This document shows, piece after piece, positions 54,173 to 64,000 of a stretch of DNA of 64,000 nt (the stretch's first letter is position 1; every line of letters begins with the position of its first letter). The position numbers were made by a program, and so were the translations under genes. The stretch covers positions 231,209,322 to 231,273,321 of the forward strand of contig NC_061510.1 of assembly GCF_022539505.1 (NCBI RefSeq), written 5' to 3'. Source of the stretch: Lolium rigidum (taxonomy: Eukaryota > Streptophyta > Magnoliopsida > Poales > Poaceae). The notes beneath the pieces were generated by a model. The model had not been told where the DNA came from, ran no database searches, and was given only the letters and a program-made list of their open reading frames with translations.

Positions 54173-56274
54173 TCAAGTAACATCAAGAGAAGAAGCATCA
54201 ACATCATAATTTGTGCTAATAATAGAATCAAAAGGCAACTCCATTCTCTTTCTAGGGAAGTGTTCCATACCTTTCTTAAGAGGGAATTTATATTTAATAT
54301 TTCCTTCTTTCATATCAATAATAGCACCAACAGTTCGAAGAAAGGGTCTTCCCAAAATAATAGGACAAGATGCATTGCATTCAATATCCAAGACAACAAA
54401 ATCAACGGGGACAAGTTTATTGTTAACCGTAATGTGAACATTGTCAATCCTCCCCAAAGGTTTCTTTATAGAATTATCAGCAAGATTAATATCCAAATAA
54501 CAATATTTCAATGGTGGCAAGTCAAGCATATCATAGAGTTTCTTAGGCATAACAGAAATACTTGCACCAAGATCACATAAAGCATTACAATCAAAATCAT
54601 TGACCTTCATTTTAATGATGGGCTCCCAACCATCTTCTAACTTCCTAGGAATAGAAGTTTCAAGTTTTAATTTCTCTTCTCTAGCTTTAATGAGAGCATT
54701 TGAAATATGTTTTGTAAAGGCCAAGTTTATAGCACTAGCATTAGGACTTCTAGCAAGTTTTTGCAAGAACTTAATAACTTCAGAGATATGACAATTATCA
54801 AAATCAAAACCATTATGATCTAAAGCAATGGGATCATTGTCCCCAATATTCTGAAAAAATTTCAGCACTTTTATCACAAACAGTTTCAGCAGTTTCAGGC
54901 AGTTTTGCATGCTTTGTATTAGGAGTAGAAATATTGCCAACACCAATTATTTTACCATTGATAGTAGGAGGTTTAGCAACATGTGAAGCATTAACATTAC
55001 TAGTGGTGGTTATAGTCCAAACTTTAGCTACATTATTTTCTTTAGCAAGTTTTTCTTCTCTTTCCCACCTAGCATGCAATTCAACCATCATTCTAATATT
55101 GTCATTAATTCGAACTTGGACAGCGTTTGCTGTAGTAAATGACTTAATATCTTTATCTTCATTAGGCATAACTTTCAATTTTAAAAGATCAACATCAGCA
55201 GCAAGACTATCAACCTTAGAAGCAAGAACATCAATTTTACCAAGCTTTTCTTCAACAAATTTGTTAAAAACAGTTTGTGTACTAATAAATTCTTTAAGCA
55301 TGACTTCAAGACCAGAGGGTGCACTCCTACTATTGTTGTAAGAATTACCATAAGAATTACCATAACCATTACCATTATTAGAAGGATATGGCCTATAGTT
55401 GTTGCCAAAATTATTCCAATAAGCATTGTTGTTGAAATTATTACTTTTAATGAAGTTCACATCAACATGTTCTTCTTGAGCAACCAATGAAGCTAAAGGA
55501 ACATTATTAGGATCAACATGAGATCTACCATTAACAAGCATAGACATAATAACATCAATCTTATCACTCAAGGAGGAGGTTTCTTCAACAGAATTTACCT
55601 TTTTACCTTGAGGAGTCCTTTCAGTGTGCCATTCAGAGTAGTTGATCATCATATCATCAAGAAGCTTTGTTGCAGCACCCAAAGTGATGGACATAAAAGT
55701 ACCTCCAGCAGCTGAATCCAATAGGTTCCTTGAAGAAAAATTCAATCCCGCATAAAAGGTTTGGATGATCATCCAAGTAGTTAGTCCATGGGTGGGACAA
55801 TTCTTTACCAAAGATTTCATTCTTTCCCATGCTTGGGCAACATGTTCATTATCCAATTGCTTAAAATTCATTATGCTACTTCTCAAAGATATAATTTTAG
55901 CAGGAGGATAATATCTTCCAATGAAAGCATCTTTACATTTAGTCCATGAATCAATACAATTCTTAGGCAAAGATAGCAACCAATCTTTAGCTCTTTCTCT
56001 TAAGGAGAAAGGAAACAATTTCAATTTTATAATATCCCCATCTACATCCTTATACTTTTGCATTTCACAAAGTTCAACAAAATTATTAAGATGGGCAGCA
56101 AGATCATCAAGTACTAACACCAGAAAATTGCTCTCTCATAACAAGATTTAGTAAAGCAGGTTTAATTTCATAAAATTCCGCTGTAGTGGCCGGTGGAGCA
56201 ATAGGAGTGCATATGAAATCATTATTATTTGTGCTAGTGAAATCACACAACTTAGTGTTCTCAGGAGTATTCAT
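54173..56274 (-). pseudogene. Gag-protease of Sabrina-like element D
   Basis: The fullest gag-protease of this family in the window. ATG at 56274 (MNTPENTKLCDF), then MREQFSG and a frame shift near 56110. The next frame carries the gag domain: HLNNFVELCEMQKYKD, LFPFSLRERAKDWLLSLP, DAFIGRYYPP and VAQAWERMKSLVKNCP. An Asn/Gly/Tyr-rich linker (about 55320-55440 on the plus strand), a coiled coil and the C-terminal part follow. A one-base longer T-run at about 54852-54857, compared with element A, shifts the frame. The protease then has LCDLGASISVMPKK and ILGRPFLRTVGA and ends TGA at 54173-54175. No reverse transcriptase follows. Two small indels separate it from an open frame; homopolymer assembly error is possible for the second. 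Confidence 0.82.
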
Positions 56275-56452
56275 TTTAACAATAATAAAAAATAAGTAAA
56301 GCAAAACCGAATTAAGTAAAGTAAAACAAGTAACTAATTTTTTTGTGTTTTTGATATAAAGAAAGCAAACAAAACAGAAAATAATAAAGCAAGACAATAA
56401 ACAAAGTAAAGAGATTGGATGTGAGAGACTCCCCTTGCAGCGTGTCTTGATC

Positions 56453-56470
56453 TCCCCGACAACGGCGCCA
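56453..56470 (-). other. Primer-binding site of element D
   Basis: Minus-strand TGGCGCCGTTGTCGGGGA, one base different from the tRNA-Asp-complementary site at 29653-29670. Confidence 0.8.
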
Positions 56471-56486
56471 GAAAAAGAGTTGCTTG

Positions 56487-57144
56487 TGACGGTAAAGCAT
56501 ACGTCCGTTGGGAACCCCAAGAGGAAGGTGTGATGCGTACAGCAGCAAGTTTTCCCTCAGTAAGAAACCAAGGTTATCGAACCAGCAGGAGATGAAGGCC
56601 ACGTGAAAGTTGTTGGTGAAGGAGTGTAGTGCGGCGCAACACCGGGGATTCCGGCGCCAACGTGGAACCCGCACAACACAATCAAAATACTTTGCCCCAA
56701 CTTAACTCGTGAGGTTGTCAATCTCACCGGCTTGTCGTAAACAAAGGATTAAACGTATGGTGTGGAGAATGATGTTTGTTTGCAAAAACAACAGAGAACA
56801 ATGATTGCGTAGGTTGTATTTCGGATGTAAAAGAATGGACCGGGGTCCACAGCTCACTAGTGGTGTCTCTCCAATAAGATAAATAACATGTTGGGTGAAC
56901 AAATTACAGTTGGGCAATTGACAAATAGAGAGGGCGTAACAATGCACATACATATCATGATGACTACTATGAGATTTACTTAGGGCATTACGACAAAGAA
57001 CATAGACCGCTATCAAGCATGCATCTATGCCTAAAAAGTCCACCTTCGGGTTAGCATCCGCACCCCTTCCAGTATTAAGTTGCAAATAACAGACAATTGC
57101 ATTAAGTACTTTGCGTAATGTAAACAATACAAATATCCTTAGAC
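56487..57144 (-). repeat. Partial 5' LTR of element D
   Basis: Starts TGACGGTAAAGCATACGTCC (an unusual end compared with the other Sabrina-like LTRs) and runs colinear with their last about 650 bases until a CACTA transposon begins at 57145. Confidence 0.75.
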
Positions 57145-57254
57145 CACTACAAGAAAAGTTCTGATAGACAACGTCTCAAAATCGTCCGCTAAGGGGTATT
57201 TTTCGTCGCCTATGGGCCTAACCCGACGATATGGGTTCTGTTGTGGAAACCGCG
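57145..57254. mobile_element. CACTA transposon end
   Basis: Begins CACTACAAGAAAAGTTCTG; its first 90 bases are the reverse complement of 12599-12688. The preceding bases GAC would be the 3-bp duplication. It runs into the gap. Confidence 0.78.
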
Positions 57255-57354
57255 NNNNNNNNNNNNNNNNNNNNNNNNNNNNNNNNNNNNNNNNNNNNNN
57301 NNNNNNNNNNNNNNNNNNNNNNNNNNNNNNNNNNNNNNNNNNNNNNNNNNNNNN
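57255..57354. other. Assembly gap (100 N)
   Basis: Exactly 100 N. The left flank is a CACTA end and the right flank a Sabrina-like interior, so true size and contents are unknown. Confidence 0.98.
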
Positions 57355-59725
57355 TTTTTTGCTGTCACGAATCTGGGTCTATCTCCCTGTAGGTAGCTCA
57401 GAAAATTACGCCAATTTACGAGCATGATCCTCGGATATGTACGCAACTTTCATTCAATTTGAGCATTTTCGTTTGAGCAAGTCTGGTGGCCTAATAAAAT
57501 CCATCTCTACGGACTGTTCTGTTTTGACAGATTCTGTCTTTTATTTCGCATTGCCTCTTTTGCTATGTTGGATGAATTTCTTTGATCCACTAATGTCCAG
57601 TAGCTTTATGCAATGTCCAGAAGTGTTAAGAATGATTGTGTCACCTCTGAACATGTGAATTTTTATTATGCACTAACCCTCTAATGAGTTGTTTCGAGTT
57701 TGGTGTGGAGGAAGTTTTCAAGGATCAAGAGAGGAGTATGATGCAATATGATTAAGGAGAGTGAAAGCTCTAAGCTTGGGGATGCCCCGGTGGTTCACCC
57801 CTGCATATATTAAGAAGACTCAAGCGTCTAAGCTTGGGGATGCCCAAGGCATCCCCTTCTTCATCGACAACATTATCGAGTTCCTCCCCCGAAACTATAT
57901 TTTTATTCGGCCACATCTTATGTACTTTGCTTGGAGCGTCGGTTTGTTTTTGTTTTTTGTTTTGTTTGAATAAAATGGATCCTAGCATTCACTTTATGGG
58001 AGAGAGACACGCTCCGCTGTTGCATATGGACAAATATGTCCTTAGGCTCTACTCATAGTATTCATGGCGAAGTTTCTTCTTCGTTAAATTGTTATATGGT
58101 TGGAATTGGAAAATGCTACATGTAGTAAATTGCTATAATGTCTTGGATAATTTGATACTTGGCAATTGTTGTGCTCATGTTTAAGCTCTTGCATCATATA
58201 CTTTGCACCCATTAACGAAGAAATACTTAGAGCTTGCTAATTTGGTTTGCATATTTAGTTTCTCTAGAGTCTAGATAACATCTAGTATTGAGTTTTGAAC
58301 AACAAGGAAGACGGTATGGAGTCTTATAATGTTTACCATATGTCTTTTATGTGAGTTTGCTGTACCGTTCATCCTTGTGTTTGTTTCAAATAACCTTGCT
58401 AGCCTAAACCTTGTATCGAGAGGGAATACTTCTCATGCATCCAAAATCCTTGAGCCAACCACTATGCCATTTGTGTCCACCATACCTACCTACTACATGG
58501 TATTTACCCGCCATTCCAAAGTAAATTGCTTGAGTGCTACCTTTAAAATTCCATCATTCACCTTTGCAATATATAGCTCATGGGACAAATAGCTTAAAAA
58601 CTATTGTAGTATTGAATATGTACTTATGCACTTTATCTCTTATTAAGTTGCTTGTTGAGCGATAACCATGTTTCGGGGACGCCATCAACTATTCTTTGTT
58701 GAATATCATGTGAGTTGCTATGCATGTCCGTCTTGTCCGAAGCAAGAGAGATCTACCACCTTCATGGTTGGAGCATGCATATTGTTAGAGAAGAACTTTG
58801 GGCCGCTAACTAAAGCCATGATTCATGGTGGAAGTTTCAGTTTGGACACATATCCTCAATCTCATATGAGAATAATAATTGTTGCCACATGCTTATGCAT
58901 AAAAGAGGAGTCCATTATCTCGTTGTCCATGTTGTCCCGGTATGGATGTCTAAGTTGAGAATAATCAAAAGCGAGAAATCCAAAATGCGAGCTTTCTCCT
59001 TAGACCTTTGTACAGGCGGCATGGAGGTACCCCATTGTGACACTTGGTCAAAACATGTGCATTGCAAAGATCCGGTAGTCCAAGTTAATTAGGACAAGGT
59101 GCGGGCACTATTAGTATACTATGCATGAGACTTGCAACTTGTAAGATATAATGTACATAACTCATATGCTTTATTACTACCGTTGACAAAATTGTTTCAT
59201 GTTTTCAAAATAAAAGCTCTAGCACAAATATAGCAATCGATGCTTTCCTCTTTGAAGGACCATTCTCTTTACTTTTATGTTGAGTCAGTTCACCTATCTC
59301 TCTCCACCTCAAGAAGCAAACACTTGTGTGAACCGTGCATTGATTCCTACATACTTGCATATTGTACTTGTTATATTACTCTATGTTGACAATTATCCAT
59401 GAGATATACATGTTACAAGTTGAAAGCAACCGCTGAAACTTAATCTTCCTTTGTGTTGCTTCAATACCTTTACTTTGATTTATTGCTTTATGAGTTAACT
59501 CTTATGCAAGACTTATTAATACTTGTCTTGAAGTACTATTCATGAAAAGTCTTTGCTTTATGATTCACTTGTTTACTCATATCATCACCATTGTTTTGAT
59601 CGCTGCATCCACTACATATGTTTACAAATAGTATGATCAAGGTTATGATGGCATATCACTTCGTAAATTATCTTTGTTATCGTTTTACCTGCTCGGGACG
59701 AGCGAGAACTAAGCTTGGGGATGCT
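57355..59725 (+). mobile_element. Non-coding interior of Sabrina-like element E
   Basis: Colinear with about 1330-3721 of element A and with no coding sequence. PPT-like motifs occur near 57771, 57829 and, directly before the LTR, 59710. The upstream gag-protease is hidden by or lost at the gap. Confidence 0.75.
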
Positions 59726-61330
59726 TGATACGTCTCCGACGTATCGATAATTTCTTATGTTCTATGCCATATTATTGATGATACCTACATGTTTTATGCA
59801 CACTTTATGTCATATTCGTGCATTTTCCGGAACTAACCTATTAACAAGATGCCGAAGTGCCAGTTCTGTTTTCTCGCTGTTTTTGGTTTCAGAAATCCTA
59901 GTAAGGAAATATTCTCGGAATTGGACGAAATCAAAGCCCAGGGGCCTATTTTTCCACGAAGCTTCCAGAAGTCCGAAGACGAGACGAAGAGGGGCCACGG
60001 GGTGGCCAAACCCTAGGGCGGCGCGGCCCCACCCCTGGTCGCGCCGGCCTATGGTGTGGGCCCCCCGTGCCGCCTCTTGACTTGCCCTTCCGCCTACTTA
60101 AAGCCTCCGTGACGAAACCCCCCAGTACCGAGAGCCACGATACGGAAAACCTTACTGAGACGCCGCCGCCGCCGATCCCATCTCGGGGGATCCAGGAGAT
60201 CGCCTCCGGCACCCTGCCGGAGAGGGGAATCATCTCCCGGAGGACTCTACACCGCCATGGTCGCCTCCGGAGTGATGAGTGAGTAGTTCACCCCTGGACT
60301 ATGGGTCCATAGCAGTAGCTAGATGGTTGTCTTCTCCTCATTGTGCTTCATTGTTGGATCTTGTGAGCTGCCTAACATGATCAAGATCATCTATCCGTAA
60401 TTCTATATGTTGCGTTTGTCGGGATCCGATGGATAGAGAATACCATGTCATGTTAATTATCAAGTTATTATACATGTGTTGTTTATGATCTTGCATGCTC
60501 TCCGTTTCTAGTAGAGGCTCCGGCCAAGTTTTTACTTTTAACTCCAAGAGGGAGTATTTATGCTCGATAGTGGGTTCATGCCCGCATTGACACCGGGACA
60601 GGTGACGAAAGTTCTAAGGTTGTGTTGTGCTTGTTGCCACTAGGGATAAAACATTGGCGCTATGTCCGAGGATGTAGTTGTTGATTACATTACGCACCAT
60701 ACTTAATGCAATTGTCTCGTTGTTTAGCAACTTAATACTCGGAGGGGTTCGGACGATAACCTCGAAGGTGGACTTTTTAGGCATAGATGCGCTTGGATGG
60801 CGGTCTATGTACTTTGTCGTAATGCCCAATTAAATCTCACTATACTTATCATGTCATGTATGTGCATTGTTATGCCCTCTCTATTTGTCAATTGCCCGAC
60901 TTGTAATTTGTTCACCCAACATGCTTTTATCCTATGGGAGAGACACCTCTAGTGAACTCGTGGACCCCGGTCCATTCTTTAGTACTCGAAATACAAATCT
61001 GCTGCAATACTTGTTTTTACTAATTTCTCTCGCAAACAATCATCTTCCACACAATACGGTTAATCCTTTGTTACAGCAAGCCGGTGAGATTGACAACCTC
61101 ACTCGTTTCGTTGGGGCAAAGTACTTTGGTTGTGTTGTGCAGGTTCCACGTTGGCGCCGGAATCTCTCGGTGTTGCGCCGCACTACATCCCGCCGCCATC
61201 AACCTTCAACGTGCTTCTTGACTCCTACTGGTTCGATTAAACATTGGTTTCTAACTGAGGGAAACTTGCCGCTGTGCGCATCACACCTTCCTCTTGGGGT
61301 TCCCAACGGACGTGTCAACTACACGCATCA
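59726..61330 (+). repeat. 3' LTR of element E (subtype II)
   Basis: A 1605-bp LTR from TGATACGTCTCCGACGTATC to CAACTACACGCATCA, the subtype shared with LTR B. The flank CCCAT (61331-61335) would be the target duplication. Confidence 0.85.
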
Positions 61331-63964
61331 CCCATGTTATGCACTACTTTGATAATTTGAAATGCGTATTTTCTGTCTTCAATAATTGTTTACTAAAGAA
61401 CCGCGCTATCTACATATTGATCCATATTCATCAAATTACAGGGTCAAATATCAGTCGATCCGTTGCTGATCTATAGTGCGTTAGTGACTGATATGTAAAA
61501 ATGTAAAGTATTACCATAATGCCACCAATATCCATATATTGGCTAATATATCAAACACACCGCCTAATATTTCAGAACCTGCACATAAACCAGCCAAATT
61601 CAAATTCAAGTATGTTGCATAATACCCTCTCATTATCATGAAATTTACAACAGGGTTCCATGAGAACTTAATATTAGATGGTGAGATCGTACATCCACTT
61701 TAGTGGCCAAGTGAGATAGCCTCACTTCCTAATTTAGTTTTTTTTTTGATAAAAGGGTAGCATATTAATAATATATGGGTGATATATGAAGGGAACAACT
61801 CAATATCACGAGCAATTCGACACATTGATGATGTGCATGACCAAATTATTAAAAAGTTAAAAGAAACCAAGGGCTAATGGGGCATTGACCAATAGCAATA
61901 TTTACCACTCCCCTCACAACACACATGCCGTGCGAAGGTTCTCTTAAAGCAACACCCTCCCCCTGCCCCCCAAAAAATAAATAAATAAAAGCAACACCCT
62001 TAAAAAAGGTAACTACGCATAAGTGTCTCAGTCGTTGGATCCAATGAAATACTAGATCACATGTTTTCACCTTAGAGATAGATCAGGCCTAAGAAATATC
62101 TCTGCAATGTCTTTATCAAGATAACAATACCGAAACATCGCCACTGTTAGGTATGACCAACAAAGTTTAGACCAAGGGTTTCAACCCGGAGCTCCTAGTA
62201 CTGAAGAAGCACCACCAAACTTCAACTAGGATGTGACATCGCATCCGGTTGACCTTCATTCGTTCTAGCCTTGATACTATTGAACACAGACATACGCCCA
62301 TACTCTTGCATATATGCATCGTGTCCTAGACCATGCAGCTACGGATATGCATAAGTCTCGCGCACAAGATCCATGGAACATGATATTAGCAGACCGTCTT
62401 CGGTCTGAGTGGCGCACCTTCTAATCGATGCTCTCACACATGGTTCTGACATGATTAACGGTCCGAGAAATAATGTTACTCGCATGAGCTTATTGGAGGG
62501 CGACAACGGGAGTAGCATGCACTCTGAAACCCGCCTTAGGGGCCCATGGGCAAAACCAAATCTGCCACCTGGAAGTGTAAGACCTTAAAGCATCTTCAAC
62601 AAACGATCCAAAACAAGAGTAACTGCTTCTTAGGGCACGAAGGCTAAAAAACTAGCTCCAACATATGATTTATCCCTAAAATATGTCCTATATTTTTGCA
62701 TGATGCCTAAAAAACTAGCTTCTTGTGTTGCAAATTTGGGGCAGCGGCTCCCCTCTGTAGCATAAAACGGTCGCCCATGGTCTAAGTGCTGCTTGGGAAT
62801 TTCCCTTCTCCCCTCTGACCTCGCGCGACCACACTCGCCCTCATATTCCCGCCACCGTCATCCCCGCCGGACCGAAACACCACCAGATCCGTTCGCCCCC
62901 CTTAAAATTGCGACTGATTTGGGCCATAGCAGTCCACGTAGCCGCCACCCACACGCGGCACCTCGAGATGGCCCTGTCGAGAGCGCCACCATATTGTTGG
63001 TCTGTGGGGGGCCGGCCACTATGAGGCGGAGATCACCGCGAGAGGTGCCCTAAAACAGCTGAAAAATATCCAAAGTCCTACTTTACATCATAATATATTG
63101 AACATGCGCACAAAATTTCGTCCCCGAAAATAAAAAAATGTACCCTAGAGCTGCTTTTTCTCTACCTGTTTTACAGGAGTTGCTCTTACGCGTATATGGT
63201 TGAGTCATCAAATTCCGTTTGTTTTGTTCTGAATGAGACATAGAGAAACCTTTTCCACGTTCCCTTGATTGGGGAAAAGGTGGCGACACAACTCGTGTTG
63301 AAAGTCTAGACTCCGATTGACATTGTCGCGTACCTACCATGGTGCATGTGCAATAGTGCATGAACAGCTGAGAAAAGAGAGAGAAGAGAAAGCCAGATGG
63401 TGCAAAGCTGTGGTGAACTTTTTGGCAAAGCAGATGGTCCAAGAAACCGGTCGGTGCTCACCCAAGAGGAGGCGCACTAGGCACCAAACCCACGCAAAAA
63501 TGAGATCTCCACCGCCGGCTCCGATAGCGTTTTGGTGGCTGGCAGCGAAAATATGCTTACACTGGGGCGTAGTAAACGATGCGGTGTTTTTTCGAGCCGA
63601 ATAGAAGCGCCGGCAATCCTGTGCCGCCCCTTGGCCAAGGGCGTGAATCGGGCGCGCCGGCGCTTCGCGGAACTACGGTTTTCGCCGGTGAGGGCGCTTT
63701 GTCGGCGAGAGGACGCGGCGGTTCGCATCGAAAACGACGCGGGAAGGTTGGTCATCGGCATTAATGGCCTCCCGCGCGGAAACCCAAATGGCGAGGGCAG
63801 CGACTGGCCACGCGGTGTCCACCTACCTTACCCACGAGGCTGCAATGCGCGTCCGCCGCCTCCCTTAAAACCCCAGCGGCGCGCACTTGTCTCTGTTCCC
63901 CGCCGTCCAACCATAGCCGCCGCCATCCAACAGCAGCGCAAAACCTCCCACGCACCCGCCGACG
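61331..63964. other. Low-feature DNA right of element E
   Basis: No convincing gene. A T-run followed by GATAAAAGGGTAGCATATTAATAATA (about 61739-61775) looks like the reverse of a poly(A)-ended LINE or SINE tail. 62587-63188 has weak Harbinger-like ends (AAGCATCTTCAAC, GAGTTGCTC with flanking TTA). 63480-63960 is GC-rich with short inverted repeats such as GCCCCTTGGCCAAGGGCG. Confidence 0.4.
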
Positions 63965-64000
63965 ATGGCGCACAGCGACCAGGCCAGTGGCAGCGGCGGC
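63965..64000 (+). CDS. Possible 5' end of a coding region, cut by the window
   Basis: ATG at 63965 opens MAHSDQASGSGG to the window end. A C-rich leader without an upstream stop-free extension and a weak CTTAAAAC box near 63866 precede it. The Ser/Gly-rich start does not identify a family. The GC-rich promoter-like context could equally belong to a DNA transposon gene. Confidence 0.35.
   Translation, partial: MAHSDQASGSGG

Noticed and set aside
63317..63604. 95-codon ORF near the right end
   Set aside because: No recognisable domain; mixed composition in a transposon-like GC-rich context.

Overview
The window is nuclear DNA from a cool-season grass (Pooideae: wheat, barley, ryegrass or oat group; species not determinable by reading). 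The evidence is nested LTR retrotransposons of types abundant in those genomes, many Stowaway MITEs (terminal CTCCCTCC), a plant RTE-type LINE remnant, inserted plastid DNA, and a GT-AG spliced plant chromatin gene. Two 100-N assembly gaps are present (12499-12598 and 57255-57354).

Layout. 1-5324: LINE tail, then a truncated Sabrina/Athila-like Ty3-Gypsy element (A) with gag-protease, a 2.6-kb non-coding interior and its 3' LTR. 5325-14862: an LTR-like fragment, the 3' part of a Retand/Tat-like element (copy 1) cut by the LTR of a second Sabrina-like element (B), gap 1 with a CACTA end, then gag and 5' LTR of another Athila-like family (called W here). 14863-16287 and 37818-39560 are one stretch of older DNA, split by a 21.5-kb Retand-like element (16293-37812, minus strand, TSD GTTGT). 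That element contains a W-type solo LTR (TSD ACTGC), which itself contains a complete Sabrina-like element C (28038-35039, TSD GGCCT). 38576-39469 is a broken hAT transposase. 39561-40383 is a mosaic of three plastid segments with an intact psbI frame.

The one convincing cellular gene lies on the minus strand, 51139 down to 41540: eight exons, 454 codons, encoding a BAH domain, a TFIIS central-type domain and a C-terminal zinc ribbon, like Arabidopsis AIPP3/BDT1 (an H3K27me3 reader). Its introns hold nested MITEs and a LINE remnant. 51567-53470 has a Harbinger-type element and two adjoining LTRs. 53474-61330 holds an inverted Sabrina-like element (D), a CACTA end with gap 2, and the 3' part of another Sabrina-like element (E). 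61331-64000 is low-feature DNA ending in a possible coding start at 63965.

The observations most worth pursuing are: the spliced antisense accessory genes with their own TATA boxes inside the Retand-like element; the swap of coding cassettes between otherwise near-identical Sabrina-like elements; the tripled polypurine-tract motif; the plastid mosaic; and the BAH gene whose zinc ribbon is split by a 3.8-kb transposon-filled intron. Family names (Sabrina, Retand, W) come from recognised features without a database search and are tentative.
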